Part shown: piece by piece, positions 51,374 to 63,935 of the stretch
How positions within the stretch are numbered: position 1 is the first letter of the stretch
Layout of the letters: every line of letters starts with the position of its first letter
From: Pelodera strongyloides
Taxonomy: Eukaryota > Nematoda > Chromadorea > Rhabditida > Rhabditidae
DNA length: 64,000 nucleotides
Direction of reading: 5' to 3'
Assembly: GCA_036852015.1 (NCBI GenBank)
Contig: JAANDG010000428.1
Span: 62,001 to 126,000, forward strand
Notes under the pieces: generated by a model
Database searches by the model: none
Told to the model about the DNA's origin: nothing
What the model saw: only the letters and a program-made list of their open reading frames with translations
Program-made: the position numbers and the translations under genes

Positions 51374-52615
51374 ATGGCATGATTTGCCTGTCTACATGCA
51401 ATGACTACTGTAACTAGATGCAGAGTAGATATAACTGATGCAACATAAGTTCATTATTTAGTGCCATGTTGTTATCTTTTCCTGAATGAATACAGTGCAT
51501 GTGACTGAACAGAACACATGAGAACATAGACTAATACCTAAAGACAAATACCCAACTCGTAAACTATTATTTCCACAAATTTATTGAAACTTACCTTTCC
51601 TTGCAGTGAGCCTTTTCTGCTACTTGTGCAGCAGTCGCTGGCTTGTCTTCTGACGAAACATCGGATAGAGCCTGCATGAGAATCGAATTTTTAAAGTGAA
51701 ATATCGGCCGGTTTTTGAAACACATCGAATATACATGCATTCTTATGCAGCATTCTTAAAGATTCAATTAGAATAAAATCGACCCAAATTGGACCCCACT
51801 TTCGCCTTGCATAAGCACATAAAAATGCAGTTTTTAAAGCGTATCAGAACTCGGCTGCTATTTCACGTAAGAAAAAATGTCGTAGCTCGGGTGGTGCGCG
51901 GCGAAAACTGACGCGGAAAGTTCACGCGGCGAAAGGAAGGCGCGACGCGACGACTGGACCGAGGACCAAGCTTTCAAAAAAAGGAACGCATACCTTGAAT
52001 AATCCCAATTGGTTTCCCAGACCAGCGGCAAGGGAGACAAAGCCTCCCATACTGTAAAGCTGAAATACATATTGTACTATTACCGTAATTTTGGCTCATT
52101 TCAGGGCTAGGCGTAGGATTAGGCTTGTTGACTTAATGCTACTAGGCTCGGTCGACGAAATATTATTGCTTCCGTAAGTAATGGCTAGTGGCCACAGTAT
52201 CTAAGGCACCGCTTATATTAGCATCCAATCCAGTGACCTTTCCTTACCAGTTACATACACACGTTGCAAAAGTTTATAACAGTAAGCGAAAAACACAAGG
52301 ACCAGACTAATGGGGTGAGCCTCCGACTTCCGACCCTACCACAGGAAATGGGTGAACCCATTTGGTGACGGTTCCCTGATTTTTTTTCGTGGGCCTGCTC
52401 ATTTGGTGACCAATTCTTCACCAAGTTTAATCGAAAACCGTCAAAAACCTCACCAAATGGTCACAAGTGAAAACCATTTGGGGACGGGCGAGCGACCGTT
52501 TTCCTGTGGTTTCGGCAATTATCTCGTTTTTCTGTGTACTTCCGTTTACGGCCCTTACGGGGACATACATAAAAGTTGCACGAACCTGTACTTTCTGCTG
52601 GAATTCCGCAGACAT
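47718..52615 (-). CDS. SAM-dependent methyltransferase (R08E5/R08F11-like), 12 exons, ~357 aa
   Basis: Exons in transcript order: 52615-52586, 52059-51994, 51671-51595, 51255-51162, 50797-50686, 50286-50171, 49884-49815, 49547-49447, 48993-48889, 48662-48579, 48357-48273, 47851-47718 (TAG). All phases fit. Residues 1-130 resemble the winged-helix dimerisation part of this family (SLAAGLGNQLGLF, TAAQVAEKAHCKE, RYVMEWLACMA). The Rossmann methyltransferase core follows: motif I CLDVGCGNGFHSHLL (residues 174-188), acidic loop GLDISEGA, the family signature FDFVTIFDACHDQMRPDL (240-257) and LKPGGIFAMVEV (266-277), then LHHCLPVSSN and the C-terminal MGAKWGTRRAHKLL. These match from memory the C. elegans R08E5/R08F11 group and bacterial Rv2258c-type proteins. 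SAM binding is expected; the substrate is unknown. The start is the only ATG in exon 1. The exon 4 donor (51161) is the least certain junction. The gene is divergent from DDX28. Confidence 0.92.
49048..49217. repeat. GCATGC-rich palindromic cluster in methyltransferase intron 8
   Basis: About ten gcatgc/ccgcatgcatgcc-type words lie in 170 bp, arranged as inverted repeats (tgccgtcaatcgtgcggcag; gactgcatgcatgccg). Probably a compound hairpin repeat; regulatory meaning unknown. Confidence 0.6.
50860..51003. mobile_element. MITE family C copy in methyltransferase intron 4
   Basis: Left gaggccgtattcacgacacc, right cgtgttggtgaataaatgcg; same inner gctccctgg...agggagg arms as the 9826 copy. Confidence 0.72.
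51319..51372. repeat. (CT)n microsatellite
   Basis: About 50 bp of CT dinucleotide with one interruption, in methyltransferase intron 3. Shorter CT runs are at 9083, 15720, 26104 and 44092. Confidence 0.95.
51690..51870. mobile_element. MITE family A copy in methyltransferase intron 2
   Basis: Arms ttaaagtgaaatatcggccg and a degraded right arm ending tttcacgtaa. It lies 19 bp upstream of methyltransferase exon 3. Confidence 0.78.
52335..52510. repeat. catttggtgac repeat cluster in methyltransferase intron 1
   Basis: The motif ccatttggtgacggttcc occurs in direct (ctcatttggtgacc, ccatttggggacgg) and inverted (ggtcaccaaatgag read on the other strand) copies within 180 bp. Probably a decayed palindromic element. 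Confidence 0.5.
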
Positions 52616-54503
52616 TTTTTGAGATCAATTTACCTGACCAGGATTAAAATTAGAATACAGTAATAGTAATTACAGTAATGCTCTGTCTGGATGTAAAAAT
52701 AAAAATGACGAAAATAAATGAATTATTGCATGAATTACCGATACATATCGGTTAGAAAAAATGACTGAACATAAGAAAATACGAAGAAAATAAGTTTTTA
52801 CAAAATCTGCCATCAAAAGTACAAAAACAAATACGAGAGAATAAACAGAAACTCGAAAAAAGAGCGGATAAAAAAGTTGTCCGTGTTCGTTTATTGGTGC
52901 TTTGCAGCCTGCACGTCCTATCATAAAGCTTTGATTTTTGAGCTTTGTTTCTTTGATCGCCGGGTTAGACGTCTCTGCTCTTGACATAATTTTTTTTATT
53001 ATTAAACAAAATTAAATTAACATGAGAAGAGTGTTCAGGTCATACCATTGTTAATTGTTTATAAACCCCAGCTTCTACCATTATAATGAAATAAAGTGAG
53101 ATCTAGCGACCAATTGTTGCTAAACTGGTAATGGAGAACTAGAGACTTCTGTATATAGCATAGAAGCTTCAAATGGAGCTAAGCTAACTAATCGGTGATC
53201 ATTCATAGGTAGGCTTTCACTTCTAGTATATTGTGTGACTTAGGTATGTATATTACATGTTTTATAAAGTAAAGGGCAAACAGCAAAATGGAAGTTTATT
53301 CGACCAGTCGACCGGCTTGTGCACTTTCCCACTAACGTAACATGTGGCGTGAGTCGTCTAATTGTTGATAGTTTGAAAACTCGCAACATAGTTGGCCTTG
53401 AAATCTGCCAATTATTTCCCGCTTTTTGTGAAAACTTTTTCACAAAAAAAGGTTAAAATTGCGGTAAAAGGTGTTCAAGGTTAGGTGAAAATTATAATAA
53501 CACTCTAGTTATACAAAACAAAAAGGAAACGTGCTTTAAAGCGAAATGCTAGCCTCTTTGGAAAATTTGCATATGATAAGCAAATCCTATGTATCCTATG
53601 CTAATTGTGTACGATTGCCGTGGACGATCGTACAAAATTAGCATAGGATACATAGGATTTGCTTATCATATGCAAATTTTCCAAAGGGGCTAGCATTTCG
53701 CTTTATGACCAAAACACGATATTGAGACATGTGGTATCGGCAACCAAGTGATAAGATAATGTAAAATGTTGCGATTTTTAATCAGTGAAGAGTGCGGAAA
53801 GCAAAAAAAAATTCCGCAAACCCAAACAAAAGTGTTTAGGATAGATCTCAAAATGTATGTGATGATCACACCGCTACAGTACCCTAGTGCAATATACAGT
53901 ACCCAGGTTTTGGAAAGTCGGCGGCCACAAAAGTCTATTGCTAATTCGGTCTCGTACTTAATTAACACATTTGTCATCTTTAATTAAGTGTAGTAAACGT
54001 AGCAATGGTATACTAAACTTCGTTTGGGTTAACTAATAATAGTCAATTGTTCTGTGGTTGGGTTACTGTACTGATAAATGGGTGTATTCAGTTTGCATTT
54101 GAAATACCGTATTTTTCACCCTGCATGTCGCGAAATATTTCGCGACGCGGCAAGCCCCAATTAGCAACGATTTAGCAAAGGTTTGTGACCAGTTTAGCAC
54201 CGATTTAACAACTGTGTGCATTGTCAGGATTGTACTAATACGTTGCTAAAATGTGCCTATACAAGTTCTGTCCTAAAAAGGTCGTTTTTACTTTCTATGG
54301 CTGGCACGAGTTTTTGCTCTTATTTTGCTCCAAATGAAAACATAACATGATGTGTAATGTAAATTTCTGAATTCATGTAATGATCTGAACATGGATATCA
54401 TAGCTATTTATCGTTTCCATCCGTGCGATTCAATCGTGAAAGCGCCATGACTATAATTTGATTGCATTTGTTGTTTTGCAGCATAAATGTTTTTTTTCTT
54501 CAG
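52616..54503. promoter_or_regulatory. Divergent intergenic region, methyltransferase / DDX28
   Basis: 1.9 kb between two divergent start codons. It holds the palindromic MITE at 53534-53706 and a 105-codon minus-strand frame from ATG 52987 with hydrophobic stretches that I do not credit as a gene. Promoters of both genes are expected here. Confidence 0.45.
53534..53706. mobile_element. MITE with family A tips but different arms
   Basis: Near-perfect 173-bp palindrome. The tips (tttaaagcgaaat / atttcgcttta) equal family A, but the arms (gctagcctctttggaaaatt and mirror) are unrelated. It lies between the methyltransferase and DDX28 genes. Confidence 0.82.
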
Positions 54504-57500
54504 ATGTTTGTTGTGAGCCGGATTCCGCATATTTCCGTCTGCTCAAAGTTCCCATGCCGTCTGTTTTCAATTTGTTACCCTGCTTCTTCTGCACCACTCC
54601 GGCTTCACAGAAACGAGGTAAGTATCCTCATTTCTTATATTATTATTATCTAGCAGTCACTCCAAATTCGGCATTTAGTTTCTAGTTTGGTTTCTAGTAT
54701 GCTTGAATGTACCAAAACCTCTTCCTGTGGGTATTCCTGAAAAACGATTACTGCGGATGAAAGAAAAACAAGAGTTCCAGGACAGTCTAGAAGGGAAGAA
54801 AGTAATTATTGGTTAGTTTCTAAAAATAAACTTGTGTAGTCAAGTGGGGAAGAACCAATTGAGACTCTCCTGCCAAGTTTAAAGCGTTTACGGTCTAATT
54901 TATTTGAATTTAGCTCGTTTTTTTCGCATAAGATGCATACAAATGCAGGTGTCCACGGTGCGTTTCAAAAATTCAAAAACCGGCCGGCATTTCGCTTTAA
55001 CTGAAGTTGTGTGCTAGAAAGGAAGTGGTTGAGCTGTCTTGCCGAACATTGAACAAACAACGGTTCATTTTATAACTCTGCTCAAAACGGCCTTTGAAGC
55101 GGATTTTCGATGACTGCATTCGCATGCGTCTTATTGCATATGTATGTTTAGACTAAAAAAAATCGAGGTCGTTATCGTTATACTGCTGTAAGTAATTGTC
55201 AGGTGTACCTTCTCTGGAGTTAATGACGTAATACTGGAAACTATATGATTGTGATGAAAAGGGGTTGGTCAAATACTTTGGGTTTTCCAGTCCAACAGGC
55301 ATTAATCGTTATCTAAAATATAATTATTAATTCAGAGTGCAGTCGTCGTGAATTCAACCACGTCGAGGGATTTAAATATCGTCGAGGTGTGAAGATACCA
55401 CTGGCGACTGAGTTTTGGGATAAGAATAAGTACAAAGACTATTGGTTACGAATAAAGCCCACCAGTAAGGTGAGTATTTTTGTTTAAAGCGAAATACTGG
55501 CCGGTTTTTGAAACGCATCGTGGGTAACTGAATTCTTACGTATTTATAATTTATGCTAATTTGCTCGAATTTAGATCGATTTTTTTTATTAATTTATATG
55601 TTCATTTGCATAAGCTGCATAAGAATGCTTGTGTAGTTGATGCGTTTCAAAAACCGGTCGGTACTTCGCTTTAAGCATAAGTGGCATGATTACGCATCGG
55701 CTGCTGAAAGATTTACTTCGTTGTTGTGTCAGCTTTTTGTTATTGCGTTGTTTGGAATAAGGAATAATGTCATTGGCCTGAACTGAACTTGATTTCATTT
55801 GTTTCCAGCCCCGTTGTTTTTCAGTCCTCTTTCGCTGCTAATTTCGATGATCGGTTGTGGGATGATTATATGCCCGATATTCTGCACCCGGATGTCTCAT
55901 CTGCTCTGATTACATGTGGATTCCGGAAACCCACTGATATACATGTTAGTTGTTTATCATGTTTGTTATCTCTCCAGTGATTCTTGTTTGTATATAGTGT
56001 ATGTAAACCGACGCGCGGTGTTGTGCGGGACTATAAGGTAATGTACAACCGCTCAGTTTCCCTTTCCTTGTGCTTAACTTCGCCTTGCATATGTATGGCG
56101 TCGTCGGCGGTTTGCCTGTCCATGTTCGGGTGAATGTAAGTGACATGGTGCCTCAGCGATTTTGAATCTACTAAAATTCCGCATACATACTAAATGAATC
56201 TGTGCTCATAGCCAATTTCAAATAGTACGGATCTATTTCAAACAGCGCGGGTCTGATTCACTTTCGCTGCAGGACCATGTCATTTGTTTATTCGCATGGG
56301 TTAAGGTTACTGTAGCTGTAGCCAATTACATTCATGATGTGAAACTGTGAAATGACCCGAACATGGACATGCAGTTGTCATTTGTCATTTTGATTGTGCG
56401 AATCGCAGCAAACATGGACATATCATTATTGTATCGATCCTTTCTGTATACTAACTGTATACTTATTCCTCGCTTTAGATTCGTGCTCTGAATGCCTTCC
56501 AGTCAACAAATCATCTGTTTATTGCGGCTGAAACTGGCTCTGGAAAAACGGTAGCCTATGGCGCTCCGCTTATTTCGTCAATTATAAAGAACAAGGCTAG
56601 GGGCAAAACTACTAGAGGTGTGTTTCTTTTCCGTGTTCGTTAGATTAACGATACGATTAGATTACTAGTTCTTCGCTGTTTCCTTCCAATCGTTCCTACT
56701 GTTTTTTCGGCCCCGTGAAGTTGTTCATGGACACATCCATGGATAAGGGTAAGGTTAGGCCCGTCTTCGCAAGAGTTCTAGGGTTCTGAACAATCTGAAC
56801 TCTGCCACTCCGCGGCTCCGCTCGGGTCCCGTGTCTGAAATACACGGTCCGGCCCGCTCTGGGTTTTTGGTTTTAGTTCAGTTAGTTTAAATTTGGGCAT
56901 TTGTATTTATATAATGTTAGTAAATTAAATTATGATAATTTAGCTATCGTTCTGGTCGTAACGAAGCAACTGAAACAACAAGCATACACGATGTTAAAGG
57001 ACCTAGCTGGAGATACATCGCTGTCTATTGTACGAGCCGAGAAGGGAGCTGATGTGAGTTTGGTGTATTTTTAGTTTTTTTTTTCGGCTCGAGTTTCTGA
57101 CTGCCGACTTTGCTTTGGTTATTCTTTCGTTTATTCGAATGTTTAGCCGTTTAGCGACTTTAGCGTGTTCGAAAATGGGTAGAGGATTCTTAACTGGCGT
57201 CAGTTGTTAAATTGTTAAATGGCATTGTAGGAGGGCCGTGAGGGGATGTGTCGAAAGTAGAGAATAGAAGTTAGAAGAAGTATTATTCATTTTTACTGCA
57301 AAGGGTAGTCACAGTCACTTGCCTACCCTTTGAAGTATTACGCTGCACATCTCAAGTGGAGAAACCCAACTTGCTTATCATTTTTGTTTGCTTCGATAGT
57401 TTTTTCGTCAGTTGATGTTGACGACTTTTGGAATATCGTAACAATGATTGATTATTGATTCAGCCTGGTTCGAATTGGGACGTACTAGTTGGAACGCCAG

Positions 57501-59466
57501 GTCTATGTGAAGAATGGCTCAAAGCATTGGAGAAGCCTGAAGAAGTAAAGAATGTATGTGTATGTCAACTTTTTAACTTTTTTAATTTAATTTGCTCGGT
57601 TCGCGTCGTGGATTGAGCAATTGAGCTTTATGTGGGTATTGAGAAATATGTTTATTTGCATGCTTGTTTGAATTTGAATGACTAGGTCAAGTTAAAAGAG
57701 GGATATGATGTGTATAAAAATAAAATAGCCAAAGGGACAAACGTGTGTGGTCGTAATCAGAAAATGTCGAAATTTGAAGTGTTGCCTAAATCTAAACGCT
57801 GCCTAAATCGTTAAACAATTATTCTGTGAACGCAAGGCGACATTATTTGACTAAAAATTGCTGAGACCTGAATACGTCTGAAAATTGAAAAATATAATAA
57901 CTGTATCTGATTGTGAGACCGCTTTCAGATCGTTATGGATGAGGCCGATATGCTTCTAGATGAATCGTTTGCCGATTCTCTAACGGAAATTTTTTCGATT
58001 GTACCGGTCGCGCACTCGGAGACGAACATGAATCCAGATTGCAAAGCAGAGGGTATGTTTTATGTTTTTAGTATAGCTGCGTATAATGCGGTATTGAAAC
58101 TTGAATGTGAAAAAAACGATAGCTTTAGAGTGTTGGAATTATGTGGTTGCAAGAAATGTGAATTTAATTTGTGAATCCGATTTTGTAGTTTCAATGAAAT
58201 AAGGTGCGAATGGAACTATGCTTTCATTTCCTTGTTCTATTCGATGTACATATTGAACTAAAAGGTATACTCTGCTAAAACTAAGGCATTACAATAAATA
58301 CTGTATTTCAAAAATATCTGAAACATTGGCTTGCATTGTCGGTATTTTGAGAATTAAAAAGAAATGTACAAAAAACCTCTATAGTTTTAAAGCAATTTAA
58401 CTGCTTAACATCTGGTTTTGATACGGATTTTACGGAATACCGATGTGTAATTGGATGCACCATATAATGCGTATGGTTAGAATAAAAAATGGAGCTCTCA
58501 GTTCAGTTCGAAATCACCTAGCGTACATTCGTAGGAATGCAGTTGTCTGTCATCATTCTTTTCAAAAAGCGGCCATTAGCTTGCTTTAATAAAGTAGTTT
58601 CAGGAGCGCGGATAATCTTTTGTTCGGCGACTTGTCCAGAAGAATTGGAATGTTTAGCGGAAGCCGTTGTGGATAGAGAATACCTATCCTATGTGAAATC
58701 AGGTGCGTCGAGTACTTTTTAATTTAAAGCGAACCTTGCCTGGCTGTCTTGGTTATGCACAGTACAGTATTCATAATATTGCGTGTGGCGGATTGGCAGT
58801 ATCTAGGTACCGTATCTCCTTGTCTCCTACAAATTGTGCAGGTACTGAAAGTCAAAGTAAGGAGCTAGTATGGGGAGTAGCTTTAATTTTATAACGTACA
58901 CACAGTAAATGTACAGGCTAGACCATAGCCTAAGCCCGCTGACTAGCTCACCGGCGAACCACCACCGGAATTAGAATATTGCATAAATTTAGAGGGTTCA
59001 TGGCTGAACCACCTCCGGAATTAGAATATAAGGTATGGGAAGCCCGGAGGTGGTGCGAGAAATTTACAAGAAACGTATCACGAATAGAGAAAATTACACG
59101 AACCACCTCCGGACTCACCGGCGAGGTTTATGCCCTGGGCTAGACAATCGGCTTTTTGCTTTTTCTTCACCTTCACCTCTAATTGTTCACGCCGGGGGCA
59201 TTCATGTGCTTTCACTCAGGCCCTGGCTGATTGTACCGTGCGTAATATCACTTTATGAATTATCATTTTAATATTTATTTATTTAGTATCACATTATGAA
59301 TATTTTTTTTTCAAATTTCCTTTCAGATGGTCTACACCGTTTGATGAACAACGTCGAACTGATGTTTTTACGTTTGCGTGAAGTCGACAAAATGAACCGT
59401 CTTATGATGATAGTGGATGAAGACTTACGGAGAGGGCCGAATAATGTTTCCATGGTATTCTGTAAG
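54504..59466 (+). CDS. ddx28: DDX28-like mitochondrial DEAD-box RNA helicase, 3' part not found in window
   Basis: Exons seen: 54504-54617, 54679-54811, 55336-55469, 55825-55944, 56479-56617, 56944-57053, 57464-57553, 57929-58052, 58604-58702, 59327-59466; phases agree for 401 codons. The N-terminal exon has Arg, Ser and few acidic residues, like a mitochondrial presequence. Motifs in order: Q-motif region ending NAFQ (about 175), Walker A AAETGSGKT (183-191), Ia-like VTKQLKQQAY, Ib-like VGTPG, DEAD within VMDEADMLLDESF (283-295), and motif III CSAT (328-331). The linker into the second RecA domain is VELMFLRLREVDKMNRL, and the last exon ends in VSMVFCK, the start of motif IV. MDEADMLLDESF plus the FLRLR..DK segment point to DDX28, a helicase acting in mitochondrial ribosome large-subunit assembly. 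Motifs V and VI were not found up to 64000, so the last exons probably lie beyond the window. Exon 2's acceptor is uncertain. Confidence 0.92.
54887..55001. mobile_element. MITE family A copy, 5' arm truncated
   Basis: The right arm (ccggccggcatttcgcttta) is intact; the left keeps only ttaaagcg. In DDX28 intron 2. Confidence 0.7.
55483..55675. mobile_element. MITE family A copy in DDX28 intron 3
   Basis: Arms ttaaagcgaaatactggccg and cggtcggtacttcgctttaa with the same centre as the 7559 copy. It starts 14 bp after the donor of exon 3. Confidence 0.82.
58935..59140. repeat. Dispersed repeat family D copy in DDX28 intron 9
   Basis: aaccaccaccggaattagaa is repeated as aaccacctccggaattagaa and inverted as ccggaggtggt. 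Bounded by ctagctcaccggcg and ctcaccggcgaggtttatgc. Confidence 0.6.
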
Positions 59467-59762
59467 GTTAGTGACTTTACTATTAATCAATATTAATATT
59501 TATTTACACATTGTTGTGTGTGTGATACGTAAGTCCCCGGTCCCCGCTGGTATTTTGCAAGGTTGGTTTTTTATATTGATATTAATATTTTATATGCACA
59601 TTGTATTGGTTGTAAGTGAAGTGTGCACCACAAACTGATTTAACTTCGTTCCCCCCCCCCCCCATTTTATCGTGTGTCATTATTTGAATTTGAGAGATAT
59701 TGAACACTTGAAACTTGAACATTTATTACAATAAGGCACACGCACAACATTTGGTGGATTAG

Positions 59763-59947
59763 CTTAAAGCGAAATACCGGCCGGTTTTTGAAACGCATCG
59801 AGTACTCCCTGCTTTCCTATGCTTCATATGCAAATGAGCATAAATTTGAATAAAAAATAGACCCCAATAGACCCCTTTTAGCATAACTGCATAAGATCGC
59901 TGATATTTGAGATGCGTTTGACAAACCGGCTGGTAGTTCGCTTTAAG
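59763..59947. mobile_element. MITE family A copy
   Basis: Arms ttaaagcgaaataccggccg and a diverged mirror ending ttcgctttaag; the centre is like that of the 29134 copy. Confidence 0.82.
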
Positions 59948-60074
59948 AACTTTTTTTAGATTTATTTCACAAAATTTCACACTCGGCATTCATTTCGTTC
60001 GCTTATGGTTTATACTTTGAATATGAGTTTTGATTAATAGAGTCTGGTGGTTGCTGATTAGGAAACGGAAAACT

Positions 60075-60215
60075 GACTGAGACTGAGTACCATTTATAAA
60101 TGAATAAAGTAAGGAGTGGTATAAATGGTACTCCTTTATGGTAGGTATAAATGGTAGTAAGTAATAGTGGTATAAATGGTACTAACGGAGTACCATTTGT
60201 GAATTAATAAAGGAA
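60075..60215. repeat. ggtataaatggtact repeats
   Basis: tataaatggtact recurs three times and is mirrored as gagtaccatttataaatg and gagtaccatttgtgaatt at the ends. A short compound repeat. Confidence 0.6.
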
Positions 60216-60726
60216 CTGGGGAATAGGTGAATGTGACAATGTGACTAGATTACTGTTTCACTGGAGAGTATATAGGGAGGGACTGGAGGGAAAAAGTGTG
60301 GGACTAACTAACGGAGTATACACAATGCAAATGCAAGAGACAGATGCGCTCAGCATGAAACTTTGCACTACGCTACAACGCGCTTACTTATATTTGGAAG
60401 ATAGAGTCCAAGACTTTCAAGGTGAAAACGCGCTTACTTAAGAATTAGATAAGATTTAAAAAAATAAAAAGTTTGTACACGAATCTAACACATTGGCCTT
60501 CTGCAGGCTACAGAATGAATGCTAGGAAATTATTTGTAGGCTTGTAGGTAATGGGCTGATGATGGTGATGTGGTGATTGCTGATTAGAAAACTGAGAGTT
60601 TAGGTGATGTGGTGTACGAGTCAGAGTACCTTAGCACAGGCTAATTGTTGAGTATTTCAGCATCTTAGAATGTTGATTTCTAACTATCTAAAACGGACAT
60701 CTTCTAATTATCTAATCATAGACAGA

Positions 60727-61384
60727 TCAGCGTTTCGACTTGGACGCTTTACTAGTTGCCGGGAGTACAACCATTGGGAATTCGGTATTTGAGGTAATTT
60801 GATAGGCTGCCTGCGTGTAAGCTGCTTGAGCTTGATGCTGGCGAGGGGCGTAGCCTAAATTTTGTATTCTAATTTAGGAATTTGTCGGTTATTTATTGTC
60901 AATGATTGATTGAGTGGACTCCCCACTCCTGTGACTTTCTTACGGATAGAATTCGTCGAAAACCGTAGTTAGTAGCTTATTCTCTACTTCTAGATTTAAC
61001 TATATTTAATGTTAGCAATACTTAGCTGTACAACACACACACGCACGCACGCACGCACGCACACCCACTTACCGATTGTTTGCGTACTGTCACTGTGAAG
61101 TGGATAAGCGTATGGGTAACTAGGTATTGCTGAAGGAGCTCCATTATATCCGTATCCATTGTATGTTTGTGGCATGTAGCCGGGTTGGACTGGTAATACT
61201 CGAGGCTTGCAGCCGTAGCAAGGGAAAGTTGGTGAAGGTACTGAAATAACTGAAATTTAATATAGTATAGGTGCTTGCTGTGCGTGGGATTCTCACGCTG
61301 TTTTAAATTAACCGGCTTTGGTTACAGCGGTTACTGTAGATTTTATAACTAGTTTTGTGTTCCCCCCCCCCACACACACACACA

Positions 61385-61454
<70 letters not shown>

Positions 61455-63005
61455 CACACACAAACACACACACACACACACATTTTCCGACGTTACATTT
61501 ACCTTATGATCTACTGAGTTGATTAGTTTATATGAGAGCAACGTGTGTAAAACTAGGACTAGGAGTGAGATTATCACTGACTTATATTTGTTGTTCATTG
61601 AACATGAATAGAAATGATGTAAAGTGTAAAGATGTACTGCAGCTCCCATCTCTCATTCTCAGTCCAGTAACCCTTAGTACAGTTTTACATGGAATGAAAA
61701 TGAAGTACATAACGCTTGAAACTGAAACCATGCGCTTACCTGTGGCACCAATATACAACCCGCGAAGCATTGAATTTAGGTAAAAGTGATCATGCCGACC
61801 TGAAATTGTCAGTTTTTAGTTTTTAGAAAAGGTTGTGGAATTTTAAGTAAACTCGCGTCGCGAAACGTTCTTTTTTTTTTGGGCCTTATATTCTACCTAA
61901 TTTTATCGATCACTCGATCACTGTTGGCCGGCCTAGTGTTAGCTCCATTTTCATTTTTCTGGGTTGGTCGCTGGTTTTTATCATTATCAGGTACGGTACT
62001 TTACACCTACCGTAATTCCAATTCCCCGACCACATGGCTCTTCGAGGGTAAATATATGATAGCGGAGGCCCGCCACCCCATCTGTAGCCGTTAAAATCTA
62101 AATCAGTTTAATGGAAACTTCATTTCCTTCCTCCTTCTTATCTAATGTACTTGCTACTTGCTTGCATTTATGCCTGATATATATGCCATACGTGTACCGT
62201 TTCCGGTTACTGTATGCGAATGCCGTATCGGTATCCTTTGAACTACTCGAGACCAGTTATAATAGGAGTGTGATGATGCGGGAATGGTTATGCTGTTTAT
62301 TTCACGATGATTTTGACTATTTTAGCATTGTGTAGAAGGACATTACCTTCTTACTGTACTCGGATTTTAGGACTGTGCCTAAGCGTTTCATAACATATAT
62401 TGGGATAACATAACATAACATATAGGTATTACTATGACTATGACAATCGACAATGTGATCTACTTGTATAGCTATAACTATGGGATATGATATACTTAAT
62501 TTCATTTCTTGTCTTGCTATGGAAGATGATGCATAACTCATCGTTAATATGATAGTGGTATATGGGGAATACTATGAATTGTATATATTTTTTTAAATAA
62601 ACTTACTGAATCGATTGAGGTTATAGTTGGGATAAAGAGGTGTAAAGGGATTCCGACCGAAATTGTAGCCATATCCATTGTACGCTAAAGTAGTAGGCAC
62701 TGTATAAAGAACCAAGAGACGAGATGGGGATGACATTAATCATAATCATGAATGGAACTTTTTTGAAAATATTTGATTCGTTGTGAAGTTTGAACTGAAC
62801 CGATGTTCAAAACTAGATATCGCCTGTCTCTGTCTCATGGTGGACAGTCAGAGTCTCAGGTAATGGATTATCTTAGGTAACACGTAACACGGGAATTTGA
62901 AAATCACTACTATAAGCGGACATACTTACGATAAGCCGACACTCCAACCAGCATTACTGCCAATACTCCTAAGTGAGGTGATAACGCACTTCGTATTGAG
63001 ATCAT
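60727..63005 (-). CDS. Secreted Tyr/Gly/Pro-rich protein, 5 exons (~174 aa), probably nested in a DDX28 intron
   Basis: Exons: 63005-62930, 62699-62607, 61799-61740, 61240-61073, 60854-60727 (TGA). All four introns are phase 1, and the 60-nt third exon is symmetric, so it could be skipped without frame change. Exon 1 is a clear signal peptide (HLGVLAVMLVGVSA, cleavage likely near SAY). The mature protein is low-complexity and rich in Tyr, Pro, Gly and Asn, with the unit YNGYGYN occurring twice (exons 2 and 4), a CYGC motif, and an Ala/Gln-rich stretch (QHQAQAAYTQAAYQ) before a basic C-terminus (SKASKSKR). The composition resembles secreted structural, cuticle, shell or adhesive proteins, but I do not recognise a family. 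It is antisense to DDX28, whose transcript must cross it if that gene is complete. Confidence 0.74.
61362..61482. repeat. (CA)n microsatellite after a poly(C) run
   Basis: About ten C followed by more than 100 bp of CA with small interruptions, in an intron of the Tyr/Gly-rich gene. Confidence 0.95.
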
Positions 63006-63689
63006 AATCTGTAAATGATTGTTAGCTTGACACTATTAGCAATATTAATATTAGACTTGTTTAGGGAATGATGATTATTGTCAGTGTTTAGTACATGACG
63101 AATTGAGAAACCAAAACAAAAAAATCATGCCGTACTTTTACTGAAGAGTGAAAATTATACATATGTTAGTTAAGCATGAAACCGTCAAGCAGATAATCTT
63201 TGTTCTAGCCTGATGCACACTTTTTATCCGGTCATAAGGCTAGAGGCTACCGTAGTCGGGTGTTTATTCAAGGGATTAGGCGTGGTCTGTCTCTCTATGT
63301 AAGAAGCTCTCCTGAAGAGGACACTGTAAGGACCCCGCACCGGAAACCGAAAGTGTCAAGAGGTGCTTAGACGAGAAGAAATTTGCATAATGGTCTTTGG
63401 GAAATAGCTGCTACAAGAGGAGACAACACACGATTTTCGGAATTTCTTTTGTAATCAGAAGCAGACTAGCAGGTGTAGACTCATGATGTTTATAAATCGT
63501 AGAACGAGAACAAAGACGTCGAATATTGGTGCACTTGAGATTGAGCCGAACAGTGTGTGAATTGTGAATCTTATGCTGCAAGAAGTGTGTATGTATAAGT
63601 TATATATGCATGTATTGACTTTTGGAAATTTGGAAATTGAGGTCGAATACTTTCTAGAAATCAACATCATCATTCCGCTAATGAGTACA

Positions 63690-63935
63690 TAATTCCGTTA
63701 ACCCCCTGACCGACGAAACGGAACCACCACCCAAATTAGCATATTCCATAAATTTCGATGGTAGTTTTGAGCTGGTACTAATACCACTGTTGCGATTAGA
63801 ATATTAGGCATCGCGATACCAGAAATAAATCAGAAATATATCAGGAATAGATATAATTTTGGTAAACACTATACATTTGGATCTTGGATGATGGTTTGTT
63901 TTGATCTTTTCCCGCCGAGTTTTATGCCCGGAACT
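63690..63935. repeat. Dispersed repeat family D copy near window end
   Basis: aaccaccacccaaattagca, gaatattaggcatcgcgata, and a mirrored end (ccgccgagttttatgcccg) resembling the end of the 58935 copy. Confidence 0.5.

Noticed and set aside
52670..52987. 105-codon minus-strand frame beginning with a true ATG and containing hydrophobic stretches.
   Set aside because: AT-rich, phenylalanine-rich composition typical of chance frames; no domain and no splice partner. Kept only as a note in the intergenic entry.
61308..61649. Frames over the CA repeat.
   Set aside because: Dinucleotide repeat translated as Cys-Val or Thr-His; not a gene.
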